A stretch of DNA of 64,000 nt from CBDBES01 sp965204465. GTDB taxonomy: Bacteria > Spirochaetota > Leptospiria > Turneriellales > CBDBES01. Location: positions 930,001 to 994,000 of the forward strand of contig CBDBES010000002.1 in NCBI GenBank assembly GCA_965204465.1, given 5' to 3'. The position numbers were made by a program, and so were the translations under genes. How positions within the stretch are numbered: position 1 is the stretch's first letter; each line of letters begins with the position of its first letter. The notes below the pieces were generated by a model. That model ran no database searches and was not told the DNA's origin. It saw only the letters and a program-made list of their open reading frames with translations. Positions 47,466 through 56,461 of the stretch are shown piece by piece.

Positions 47466-49073
47466 TTAAGGAAAAACTGTTGTAGCCCCAAAATGATCTG
47501 CTTTAAAAGTTGTAAATCCTCCTCCTGTATGAGTTGTTCTTGTTGCTTGGGTATATCCTAATTGGCCATCACAGTTTATTCCCCAGCAAATAACCTCATT
47601 AGAAGCTAGAATAACACATGTATGAGCTTGACCTGTTGCTAAATATATTGGATTGTCAGATAAAGGCACGGGAGTTTCGCTATTTGCAATAACGTCTCTA
47701 TCAAGTGTAACAGCTGAAACGCCAGAGAGAGATAGAGTAGCTGCTTGAATTCCATATCCCAAAGGGCTGCCTCCGATAATAAGTCCGTTACATCCTGTGG
47801 ATACATTATTAAAGTCTGTAATTTGCGCCTCGTCAGCTTGGGTGGGTCCCAATTCTTCTGAGATACCTATGTTGGCTCCAAAACAATAGACCTGGTTTTG
47901 ACTACCTAATTCTCTTAAAATACAGGAATGAGCCGAATCTGCTCCCGTTGCCACCTGACTGATATCATTATAATTTAGATATGATACAATATCATCAGAA
48001 CCTCTACAGAATCCACCTGTACCCTCTGCAACATCAGTCAAAGAAGGAGAAGTAATGGACCGACTTGCTATTCTCTGAATAAATGAGCTTTCATTAGTAC
48101 AGCCATATCCAAGTTGCCCCTGGGCACCTATTCCCCAGCAAATAACCCTACGATTATTTAACTGCATACATCCCATTGCAGCCCCTGCAAATAGATCATT
48201 GATTTGAGTGCCCGCTACAGGAGAAGTTAATAGAGAAGGATTACTCACCCCCTTATTACCCAGATAAGAAGGGTTACCCCAACAGGATATTGAATTATTA
48301 TCAAAAAGAGCGCAACTATGAAAGTCTCCTATTTCAACTTTGATTACATTTGCAGACGGCAAGTTCACTGTTACAGGAGGAATGGGTATATCCCCAGGTT
48401 CATCTCCTATATTTTCCATTTCATCATTGTTGCCTAATTTCTGATCCCTTCCATCTCCCCAACAATAAATTCCAGGGTTACCCTCTGGTGTAGAATCGGC
48501 CGTTGCTAAAGCACAAGTATGATTTGCACCTGCTGATATATGATCAATAATAGGATTACCTTCAAATTGAATATTACAAGCTCTATGTGAAATAAATAAA
48601 TCTGTTGTATCTCCCCTACCTAATTGTCCAAGATCATTCCTTCCCCAACAACGCACGCTACCATTTTTAAATAAAATACAGGTATGATTTTTACCCGCAA
48701 CAATTTGTTTGGCAAGAGGTGGATTTAATTTGTCAGTCTCTAAAGGACAAGGATCAACACCATCTCTAGAAGAGTTATCAAAATCAATATCCTGATCTAA
48801 TTCTCCTACATTAACACTAGATCCTATTCCTTCTATATTATATCCATTATAACGTTTATCTCCCCAACATCTGGTTCTACCCTGGTAGATCATACATGTA
48901 TGTCTGGATCCTAGTGCTAGCTGTGAAGGTAGTTCCGGATCAAAGTTTATTGTATTGCCATCGTCTTCATCCTCATCCTTTTGCTTAATAAAATCAATTA
49001 CGCATCCTGATAGTATAAAAAAAATAAGACATGAATAAAAAACAGGAATAAATTTATTTGAGTTTCTATACAT
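47466..49073 (-). CDS. RCC1-repeat lipoprotein
   Basis: A 535-aa protein with signal and lipobox FILSGC (Cys24) and an acidic linker (KDEDEDDG). At least seven RCC1-type blades follow: LGSRHTCMIYQGRTRCWGD, AGKNHTCILFKNGSVRCWGRNDLGQLG, AGANHTCAL, GDFHSCALFDNNSISCWG, ATGQAHTCVILASNEVICWG. RCC1 blades form a seven-bladed propeller; here the many Cys pairs suit an oxidising compartment. It is probably surface or periplasmic; the ligand is unknown. Confidence 0.85.
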   Translation of the reverse strand: MYRNSNKFIPVFYSCLIFFILSGCVIDFIKQKDEDEDDGNTINFDPELPSQLALGSRHTCMIYQGRTRCWGDKRYNGYNIEGIGSSVNVGELDQDIDFDNSSRDGVDPCPLETDKLNPPLAKQIVAGKNHTCILFKNGSVRCWGRNDLGQLGRGDTTDLFISHRACNIQFEGNPIIDHISAGANHTCALATADSTPEGNPGIYCWGDGRDQKLGNNDEMENIGDEPGDIPIPPVTVNLPSANVIKVEIGDFHSCALFDNNSISCWGNPSYLGNKGVSNPSLLTSPVAGTQINDLFAGAAMGCMQLNNRRVICWGIGAQGQLGYGCTNESSFIQRIASRSITSPSLTDVAEGTGGFCRGSDDIVSYLNYNDISQVATGADSAHSCILRELGSQNQVYCFGANIGISEELGPTQADEAQITDFNNVSTGCNGLIIGGSPLGYGIQAATLSLSGVSAVTLDRDVIANSETPVPLSDNPIYLATGQAHTCVILASNEVICWGINCDGQLGYTQATRTTHTGGGFTTFKADHFGATTVFP

Positions 49074-49192
49074 AAAAATATTGCAATTCTATTAAGCCAT
49101 TTATGGTAAATGGAGTAATAAATGGTATTTAATATACATAATATCGGCGTCTTGAACATGTCAAGTAAAATCTTTTAGCTTATTTACAATAA

Positions 49193-50388
49193 CCAATGAC
49201 ATATCTTACACTACTTGTTAGATCCCCAGGGTAGGGGCCATGATTTCAGGTAGGAGGAAGGTGAGGGAACCGAACCGAACGACTACCTGAAATTTTCTGG
49301 ACTGAATAAAGCAGTTTATCCCTAAGTCTATTTTAGAAATAAATTATCAAGGATTGAAATATGAAAAATAATGAACAAGAAATTTCAATTATACAGGAAA
49401 ATCTGAAAGGAATAAAAAATCATATAATACGCAAGAGAGCATTATTCCTGATAAGAGCCTTACAATCGGGCAATGTTAAATTAACCTCTGACAAATTTGG
49501 TCATGCCCGACAAACATATTATTTCTGGATCAGAAGATTGAGAAAGACAAAGTATAATATGGAGGCACTTTTAGACATATCTAGAAAACCTAAAAGTAAT
49601 TCAAAGTCTATAGACCAGAGCGTCATTGATCTGGCTATCCAAGTCAGAAAGGATAACTATAATGCAGGTGCTAAATTGACAACCCTATTATTAAAAAGGG
49701 ATCATGGAATTGAGATACATGCTTCCACATTAGGATATATCTTCAGGCGCAAGAATATTTCCCAACAATATAGAATACCTCGAAAAAACAGCCATACAAA
49801 GCGTTATGCCCTTCAGGAGCCATTAGAGAGGGTTCAGACGGATACTGTGAACCTTGGGATAGTAGATAACAACGGGCATTCTGTGAAGGCCTATCCAGTT
49901 ATAGATGATTGTTCACGAACTGTGGTGGTACACATAGCTGATGAACATAGTAACTATGAAGCTACCAATGGGATCAAAAAATTTGTGGAAAAATTTGAGA
50001 TGCCACAAAAAATACAAACAGATAATGGAGTCGAGTTTACTTCTAAATATGTTTCCCAAGAGAATCCCAGGAGAAAAAAAAAGTCTGTGATCAGTGGCTT
50101 TGAAGAATATTTAAGAGAAGCAGGTATTGAGCATAAATTGATCCGTCCAGGAACGCCAGAGCTGAATGGTAAAGTAGAGCGTTTCAATCAAACCTTGAAG
50201 AGAGCCCTTGAAGGTAAAATTAAAAATGGAATGAGTATTATTGAGATTCAGACTATCGTAGATAACTTTGTGAATTGGTATAATAAGATCCGCCCGCACT
50301 CTTCATTAAATAACTTGACGCCATATCAAAGGTTCCATCGGAATAGAATGACTAAAATAGCTTCTTAATGTGTAAGATATGTCATTGG
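49193..50388 (+). mobile_element. IS481-like insertion sequence, apparently complete
   Basis: 1196 bp with perfect 19-bp terminal inverted repeats (49193-49211 and 50370-50388, CCAATGACATATCTTACAC) around one intact transposase gene. The leader carries an 11-bp inverted repeat (49243-49253 with 49283-49293). A 17-bp direct repeat lies a few bases outside each end (49168-49184 and 50396-50412). It is the only IS in the window without an obvious internal deletion. 49074-49192 shows no gene. Confidence 0.88.
49361..50368 (+). CDS. IS481-type transposase (rve integrase core)
   Basis: 335 aa. The N-terminal helix-turn-helix region (LTSDKFGHARQTYYFWIRRLR) is followed by the DDE core: VQTDTVNLG (first Asp), IQTDNGVEFTSKY (second Asp) and ELNGKVERFNQTLKR (Glu), ending WYNKIRPHSSLNNLTPYQRF. 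All three catalytic residues are present in one frame, so it may be active. An IS3-like relative is possible, but a single-ORF enzyme favours IS481. Confidence 0.85.
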   Translation: MKNNEQEISIIQENLKGIKNHIIRKRALFLIRALQSGNVKLTSDKFGHARQTYYFWIRRLRKTKYNMEALLDISRKPKSNSKSIDQSVIDLAIQVRKDNYNAGAKLTTLLLKRDHGIEIHASTLGYIFRRKNISQQYRIPRKNSHTKRYALQEPLERVQTDTVNLGIVDNNGHSVKAYPVIDDCSRTVVVHIADEHSNYEATNGIKKFVEKFEMPQKIQTDNGVEFTSKYVSQENPRRKKKSVISGFEEYLREAGIEHKLIRPGTPELNGKVERFNQTLKRALEGKIKNGMSIIEIQTIVDNFVNWYNKIRPHSSLNNLTPYQRFHRNRMTKIAS

Positions 50389-50466
50389 TTTCTACAAATC
50401 TTTTAGCTTATTGTATTCCTTACTAAGAAAATACTTGCCACAGGATAAATAGTTATTTATTTGCTT

Positions 50467-52152
50467 ATGATGAAATATTTTATATACTTAATAGTTATTT
50501 TATATCTATTCATTGGAGGATCTGCCTGGTCATTTGAACCTTCCAAATATGTTTCCTCTGAAAGTTTGGTTTATATAGAAGCTCCTTCTTATAAACAAAT
50601 GTTTCGTAATGCGAAAAAATTTTATTTTAATTTCCGAAAAAAAGATGCAGAAGCCGAATGGTTCTTTCTTACAGGGATGCTTGGAAAAAGTTTTGGTTTC
50701 AATATATTTCAATTAAAGTTCATTTTATCATTGGGTATGGATATTAATAAACCTTTTGCTTTATCTATTGATCCTGATCCGAAATATCCAAAAAAATGGG
50801 AATTCTCTTTTGTATTACCAGCAAAAAATACCGAAAAGTTTTATTTTAGATTGAAAAAATATTTCCAACAAAGAAATAATAAAGATTCTAAAAAAAAAAT
50901 TACGCAGGTAAAAGAAATAAAAAAGAATATTCTCTTTAGCGTAAAGTTGAAAAATCGGTTGTTATACATCAGGAAATTTAAAAACCACTTATTCATTACG
51001 AACAAGAGCAAAGTTGCCTTAAAATCAAATGAATTGCCTGCTGATACAGTTCATAAAGAGAAATATTATACAGAACCAAATAAAAAATATCTTTTCTCAA
51101 AAAAAAATAAAGATACAATCTTTAACATATATGCAAATCCTAAAAAATTATACAAGTTGACCAGAAACAAAAGGCTCCAAATTTTGTCTGGTTATTTGAA
51201 TCCCGAAGCATTTTCTTTAAAGAAAAAAGATAAAAATAAAATTTCACTAAAAAAAATAAAGCAAAATCTAATATCTGTGGCAGGTATCTTTTCCGTAAGT
51301 AAAAAGAAAGCTTCTCTTTATTTAAACACTTTCTTTAGCAAAAATTATCTGCAAAATAAAGTCATTCTATTTCCATTTTCTATATCCAATAAATCAGATG
51401 GACATCAATTTAATTTAGGAAATTTAAAAATAGACGCTTTCCAGAAAAAATCTGTTTTATATGCCAGCCAGGTGTTTCATCCTGGAACATTATTAAATGT
51501 ATTGACTAGGTTTAGATTTTTTACTAAAAGGGAGATATCCAATTTTCAACGTTTATTTAAAATGAATTTTTCCACTAAATTAAACAGTTTGTTTAATAAA
51601 AATATGAGTCTATTGATAGAAGAACTACCCAGAAATCTTGATTTTCGCAATCCAAATGCGTGGTCGGCTCATGTATCTTTTCATACGAAACAGGATAAAT
51701 CGAAAATAAAAGAATTTACTCAATTATATATTGAGCTATTGAAAAAAAAGAACCAAACGATACGATTGAAAAAAATTTCAGCTGATTTCTGGGAGATTGG
51801 CTATCAAAGGCAATCAATAAAATCTACTTCTAAGCAGAAGTTGCAGAAAAACAATACTTATTATTACATTCTTTTTGATAAAAATGAAATCGTAATAAGC
51901 ACTTCAAAGAAAATGCAAAAATGGACCAAATCTTCTGCTCCTTCTAAGAAAAATAAAATGTTATTGTCAGGTAAAGTAAATTTTTTATTACATCTTGACT
52001 TGAAGAAATTATTTTTATACGCTATCAAAAATAGATTAGATGCCTTACTTGGTAATATAGTTTATTATGTTGAGCATCTGGATAAATTAAAAATTAAGTC
52101 AAGCTATACAAATAGTTCGTATATCTTAAAGGCTGATCTGAATCTAAATTGA
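50467..52152 (+). CDS. Exported Lys-rich protein of unknown function
   Basis: About 561 aa, preferring ATG 50467 over TTG 50461. The signal peptide is MMKYFIYLIVILYLFIGGSAWS, then SSESLVYIEAPSYKQMFRNAKKF, which recalls the start of DUF3352-type periplasmic proteins. The rest is very Lys/Phe/Leu-rich with no motif I recognise. It begins the plus-strand run that continues through the purine genes to panC. The next gene starts 10 bp later. Confidence 0.55.
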   Translation: MMKYFIYLIVILYLFIGGSAWSFEPSKYVSSESLVYIEAPSYKQMFRNAKKFYFNFRKKDAEAEWFFLTGMLGKSFGFNIFQLKFILSLGMDINKPFALSIDPDPKYPKKWEFSFVLPAKNTEKFYFRLKKYFQQRNNKDSKKKITQVKEIKKNILFSVKLKNRLLYIRKFKNHLFITNKSKVALKSNELPADTVHKEKYYTEPNKKYLFSKKNKDTIFNIYANPKKLYKLTRNKRLQILSGYLNPEAFSLKKKDKNKISLKKIKQNLISVAGIFSVSKKKASLYLNTFFSKNYLQNKVILFPFSISNKSDGHQFNLGNLKIDAFQKKSVLYASQVFHPGTLLNVLTRFRFFTKREISNFQRLFKMNFSTKLNSLFNKNMSLLIEELPRNLDFRNPNAWSAHVSFHTKQDKSKIKEFTQLYIELLKKKNQTIRLKKISADFWEIGYQRQSIKSTSKQKLQKNNTYYYILFDKNEIVISTSKKMQKWTKSSAPSKKNKMLLSGKVNFLLHLDLKKLFLYAIKNRLDALLGNIVYYVEHLDKLKIKSSYTNSSYILKADLNLN

Positions 52153-52162
52153 TGATGCATGC

Positions 52163-54622
52163 ATGAATGATCTGATTTTAATAACACAATCCACTCCAGT
52201 AAAAATTAGGGATGTAGAGATCCGTCATGGAAATTGCGAATATGGTGAAGATCATTTTGATTTAAAACTAATTAAAGAGAAAACATTTACTACTCTTATC
52301 TTCCATTTATCAGAAAATTCTTCTTTTAATGAGATCCAAATACAGACTAATGAAATTCCAGAAAATAAACTCCCTATATCTATTTTTTATTCAGATGATC
52401 AGAAATTTTGGAAACGTGTGCCCATTAGAAATATAATAACAAAAGAAAAAGAGTATATTTTTCAAACACCTCTGATGAGGGTAAAATATCTACAAATGAT
52501 CTTGCATATTAAAAAAAATATGCAGTTCCTGAATATAGAGGATTTTAATTTGAAAGGTAGATTCCTGATCAATATACCGATCAATTTCAAGAGCTCGGGT
52601 AATTCTGATAGATTGTATGTCCCGGATAATTTAATTGATGGTAGAGAAAATTATGGATGGGAATCAGATCCCAGAAGTCAAAGAAAAGAAGAATATATAG
52701 AATTAGACCTCAATGGATATTATAGATTAAGCCAGATCAATTTAAGATCAATGAACGATGATCTTCATAAATTCCCAGAAAACTTTGCTATATTTCTTTC
52801 TAATGATCGTATAGAATGGGAATGTGTTGTGAGCGAAGATCAGTTTTTTGCGGCTCCTGAATGTAAGTATAATTGGGAATTTGATCCTTTTATGACTAAA
52901 TACCTTAAATTAGTTATTCATAAGCCAGATAATGTAAAAAATTATAGCTGTAAAATATTAGAATTAGAATTATATGCCTGCATAAATGAGCAAATAAGAA
53001 AACACTCTGAAAAAAATCGTGAGGACTATAGTCATCCGTATGCAAGTGAATTGGTTCCAGGGCTTGTTAGATTTTCATCTCCCAATGAAACGGGGCCTTT
53101 TAAAGCCATACAGGCAAACGATCCAAGATTAAAGAATGCCTCCACAGAGTATCCAGGAATTGTACAGTTAGCTAGAAATGGTTCGGAAGAACCTGAAAAA
53201 GTAGTACAGGGAAATGACTTTCGTCTGAGAAATGCAACCACAGAATATCCAGGGATCGTAAAGCTATCTAAAAAAAATGAGTCTTCAGAAGGTCTGGCAA
53301 TTCAGTCGAATGATCCAAGGCTGAAAAAAGCTACCGAAAAAAATCTGGGTATTATTAGGCTTGCTAAAAATGGAGAAAATATTCCAAAAGCGGCGGTACA
53401 GGGGAATGATTTTCGCCTACGCCATTCTACTACTAAATACCCGGGTATCGTTCAATTAGCAGAAGATGGTGCATCAAATCCAAATCAAGCCCTGCAATCA
53501 AATGATTCCAGATTGAGAGACTCTTCCATTAGCTGGAAAGGAATTGTACAACTAGCTAAGCACAATGAGGTATCCGCTTTAAAATCATTGCAATCTAATG
53601 ATCCTAGAATATGCGAGGGTACAGAAGAAAAAAAAGGAAGAGTTCAATTTGCTAGAAATAGAGAGACTTCTGATTTAAAAGCCGTGCAAGGAAGTGATGA
53701 CCGCCTTAAAGATGCCACGAGCAAAAGGGCTGGCTTGGTTCGTATATCTGAATTAGGTACAAAAGTACCTGGTTCTGTAATACAATCCAATGATCCAAGA
53801 TTAGAAGAGCCCAGAGAACCTCTACCCCATTCTCATGATTATGCAGATAAAGTGCATGAATTAAATTCTCATTCTGGTCATTTAAATTTGCATATTGATA
53901 AGGAAGTGCACTCTTATGATAGTCTTGAACTGCCACCGGATAGTAATTTCCCTCTTTCGGTGAAAAATAAAAAAGGACTGAGTGCTAGTTTCGATGGGGG
54001 GATCATAGCAAAGAGTACAGATGATCCTGGTGTTTCATCTATTTCGATCAATAAAAATTCTTTAGAAGCCATGTCCAAGAAGTCGTATGCTGGTCTTTTA
54101 TTTTCAGAGCAATCTTATGCCTTATATTTACCACAAAATATTAATTCCTTATCTGGTTCGGGAAAGTCTATTCTAGCGGAAGGAGTTTCTGTTTTCAAAG
54201 GAGAGGTTTTCTTTAATAATGGTCTTTCATTAGCAGTAAGCTGGAGTCAATATTCAAACGAGCCTTATTCTCCTGGAGACATACTTTCGATCGCTGCCAA
54301 TGGAAGCATCACTAAACTAAAAAATAGTCATGACCCTTTTATGGGTGTGTATGTGGAAAATCCTTCTTTCTCTTTATCCGCAAATAAAGAAGGTATTAAA
54401 GATCAGACGCGAAAAGAGATCCATATCGCTATTTTAGGAATTGTTAAAATACGCATTAAAGGCAATGTACAGCCTGGAAATTGGATTGGTTATCTGGACG
54501 GAGATCCTGGGGTTGCTTCTAAATTAGAGAATGTACAAAAACAACATGGATTTGCCATAGCAATGGAATCTAGTGATAGTGAAGGAGAAAATTTAGTATA
54601 TTGCATGCTAAAGAAAAATTAG
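52163..54622 (+). CDS. Discoidin-domain protein with eight tail-fibre-type repeats
   Basis: 819 aa, no signal peptide. The N-terminal part has a discoidin (F5/8 C) domain at about 150-275 (VPDNLIDGRENYGWES, YIELDLNGYYRLSQINL, YLKLVIHKP), perhaps preceded by a diverged one. Residues about 299-554 are eight repeats of exactly 32 residues with the consensus PGIVQLA......A.QSNDPRL, as in phage tail fibres, ending PLPHSHDYADK. The C-terminal region (SPGDILSIAANGSITKL, QPGNWIGYLDGDPGVA) looks like a fibre-tip domain. It binds something, probably carbohydrate; its location is unclear. Confidence 0.7.
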   Translation: MNDLILITQSTPVKIRDVEIRHGNCEYGEDHFDLKLIKEKTFTTLIFHLSENSSFNEIQIQTNEIPENKLPISIFYSDDQKFWKRVPIRNIITKEKEYIFQTPLMRVKYLQMILHIKKNMQFLNIEDFNLKGRFLINIPINFKSSGNSDRLYVPDNLIDGRENYGWESDPRSQRKEEYIELDLNGYYRLSQINLRSMNDDLHKFPENFAIFLSNDRIEWECVVSEDQFFAAPECKYNWEFDPFMTKYLKLVIHKPDNVKNYSCKILELELYACINEQIRKHSEKNREDYSHPYASELVPGLVRFSSPNETGPFKAIQANDPRLKNASTEYPGIVQLARNGSEEPEKVVQGNDFRLRNATTEYPGIVKLSKKNESSEGLAIQSNDPRLKKATEKNLGIIRLAKNGENIPKAAVQGNDFRLRHSTTKYPGIVQLAEDGASNPNQALQSNDSRLRDSSISWKGIVQLAKHNEVSALKSLQSNDPRICEGTEEKKGRVQFARNRETSDLKAVQGSDDRLKDATSKRAGLVRISELGTKVPGSVIQSNDPRLEEPREPLPHSHDYADKVHELNSHSGHLNLHIDKEVHSYDSLELPPDSNFPLSVKNKKGLSASFDGGIIAKSTDDPGVSSISINKNSLEAMSKKSYAGLLFSEQSYALYLPQNINSLSGSGKSILAEGVSVFKGEVFFNNGLSLAVSWSQYSNEPYSPGDILSIAANGSITKLKNSHDPFMGVYVENPSFSLSANKEGIKDQTRKEIHIAILGIVKIRIKGNVQPGNWIGYLDGDPGVASKLENVQKQHGFAIAMESSDSEGENLVYCMLKKN

Positions 54623-54624
54623 AA

Positions 54625-55497
54625 ATGAAAATGAATCATTTACCAAAACCAAGTTATAGAGGGAAAGTAAGAGATATTTACTATCTTGAAGATACAATGA
54701 TCATTGTGGTGTCTGATAGAATATCTGCCTTTGATATTGTATTTGAACAAAATATTCCAGATAAAGGTAGAATTTTGACTTCTATCTCAAACCATTGGTT
54801 TTCATTGATCCATCAAGTAAAGAATCATCTTTTAGAGACAGATATTTCTAAATTTCCACCTCCTTTTTGTTATCATGAAGAATTGGCCTATAGGAGTGTA
54901 TGGGTAAAAAGGGCAAAAAGAATAGACTTTGAATGTGTGGTAAGAGGCTATTTACTCGGTTCTGCATTCAAAGAATATCAAAAAACCGGAAAGATATGCG
55001 GTATTGAATTACCCCCTTCTTTAAAAGAAGCCCAAAAACTACCAGAACCCATTTTTACTCCCGCGGCTAAAATAGATAAAGGAAATGATCAAAATGTAAC
55101 TCATAGTCAAATGGTGAATTCCATTGGAAAAGAGTTGACCCAAAGATTAGAAGAACTCAGTCTGCAAATCTATAGCTGGGCAGCTTCTAAGTTAGCCGAA
55201 AAAGGGATATTACTCTTGGATACTAAATTTGAGTTTGGTCTCTTAGAAGATGAGATCATACTGATTGATGAAGTCCTTACCCCGGATTCTTCTCGTTTTT
55301 CAAAAAAGACAGAATATCAAAAGTATTTCGATGCAAATGTCCCCCCCCCTTATATGGATAAACAGGTAGTACGAGATCATTTGAACGAAATAAAATGGAA
55401 TAAAAAACCACCTGCTCCTGTTTTACCTCAAGATGTTTTAGATAAAACAAATGAAAAATATGTGGAAATAGAAAAAACTATTCTACAAATAAAATAA
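54625..55497 (+). CDS. purC: SAICAR synthetase
   Basis: About 290 aa. It joins aspartate to CAIR in purine synthesis. Motifs: YRGKVRDIYYLED, VSDRISAFDIVFEQNIPDKG, VRGYLLGSAFKEY, TPAAKIDKGNDQNVTHSQM, DTKFEFGLLEDEIILIDEVLTPDSSRF and DKQVVRDHL. The open frame extends to TTG 54601, but ATG 54625, 2 bp after the previous stop, is the natural start. It is the first of three adjacent purine genes. Confidence 0.95.
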   Translation: MKMNHLPKPSYRGKVRDIYYLEDTMIIVVSDRISAFDIVFEQNIPDKGRILTSISNHWFSLIHQVKNHLLETDISKFPPPFCYHEELAYRSVWVKRAKRIDFECVVRGYLLGSAFKEYQKTGKICGIELPPSLKEAQKLPEPIFTPAAKIDKGNDQNVTHSQMVNSIGKELTQRLEELSLQIYSWAASKLAEKGILLLDTKFEFGLLEDEIILIDEVLTPDSSRFSKKTEYQKYFDANVPPPYMDKQVVRDHLNEIKWNKKPPAPVLPQDVLDKTNEKYVEIEKTILQIK

Positions 55498-55532
55498 ATT
55501 GGTTCAAAAGAATAGAATTTGCACTGTATATT

Positions 55533-55796
55533 ATGGATTATAAGGCATTTGTAAAAGTACAATACAAAGCTTCTGTTTTAGAACCCCAGGGCCAAGCGAT
55601 CATGCTTATACTCAAAGACCAGGAGAACCATGCTATAAAAAATATAAGGGTAGGTAAATACATAGAAGTAAAAATAGAGGCAGATTCTGAAGAGGAAGCC
55701 AAACAAAAGGTAAATCAACTTACAGAAAATTTACTTTACAATCCTGTAATGGAAATGGCTGAAATAGATATATTTGCCACGAAGAAAGGTTCATGA
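55533..55796 (+). CDS. purS: Phosphoribosylformylglycinamidine synthase subunit PurS
   Basis: An 87-aa ferredoxin-like subunit that bridges PurL and PurQ in the three-part FGAM synthase. Motifs: VQYKASVLEPQGQAI, NIRVGKYIEVKIEADSEEEAKQKV and LLYNPVMEMAEI. Its stop overlaps the purQ start (ATGA). The presence of purS predicts a small PurL elsewhere in the genome; none is in the window. Confidence 0.93.
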   Translation: MDYKAFVKVQYKASVLEPQGQAIMLILKDQENHAIKNIRVGKYIEVKIEADSEEEAKQKVNQLTENLLYNPVMEMAEIDIFATKKGS

Positions 55797-56461
55797 AGGC
55801 TGCCATTCTAGTATTCCCTGGTAGTAATTGTGAAGAGGATCTAAAAGAAATATTGACTCAATTCTACAATTTTTCTGTAGATTATATATGGTATTCAGAA
55901 TCTTTTTCGGATCAATATGATATTTGCTTTTTGCCAGGGGGGTTTTCTTATGGAGATTATCTTAGAAGCGGTGCTTTAGCAAAAATATCCACTTCCATTT
56001 CTTCCCTAAAAGAGATCATTCAAAAAGGTAAAATAGTCATTGGTATATGCAATGGTTTTCAGATACTCACAGAGGCCAAGATATTGCCAGGAAGTTTGAT
56101 CAAAAACAAGAATTTAAGACATATATGCAAATGGGTTCATTTAAAGAGTCCTAATAATTCTGATGTCTCTTTTCCTGAGGATTTTACTCTTCCTGTATCT
56201 CATTCTGAAGGCAACTACATATGCGATCCCAAAGAGATGGATCACCTACTAGAAAAAGACCAGATATTATTACAGTATAAAGAAAACCTTAATGGTTCAA
56301 TGCACAATATTGCAGGGATCACAGATGTTCAAAAAAAGGTAATTGGTTTAATGCCCCATCCGGAAAGAGCCTTCTATCAGAGTAGGGATATTCCGCAGAG
56401 TCATTACCAATATGGGAAGATTTTTTTTGACACTATTTTTAATTCATTTTCTATTCTATGA
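55793..56461 (+). CDS. purQ: Phosphoribosylformylglycinamidine synthase subunit PurQ (glutaminase)
   Basis: A 222-aa class-I glutamine amidotransferase supplying ammonia to PurL. Motifs: LVFPGSNCEEDL, PGGFSYGDYLRSGALA, the nucleophile elbow GICNGFQIL, PVSHSEGNY and HPERAF with the catalytic His and Glu. Length is normal. It overlaps purS and the following hydrolase gene by 4 bp each, as expected for translational coupling. Confidence 0.95.
   Translation: MKAAILVFPGSNCEEDLKEILTQFYNFSVDYIWYSESFSDQYDICFLPGGFSYGDYLRSGALAKISTSISSLKEIIQKGKIVIGICNGFQILTEAKILPGSLIKNKNLRHICKWVHLKSPNNSDVSFPEDFTLPVSHSEGNYICDPKEMDHLLEKDQILLQYKENLNGSMHNIAGITDVQKKVIGLMPHPERAFYQSRDIPQSHYQYGKIFFDTIFNSFSIL

Noticed and set aside
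52163..54622. Prophage
   Set aside because: Only the fibre-like gene is present; its neighbours are housekeeping genes and no integrase, capsid or tail genes occur.
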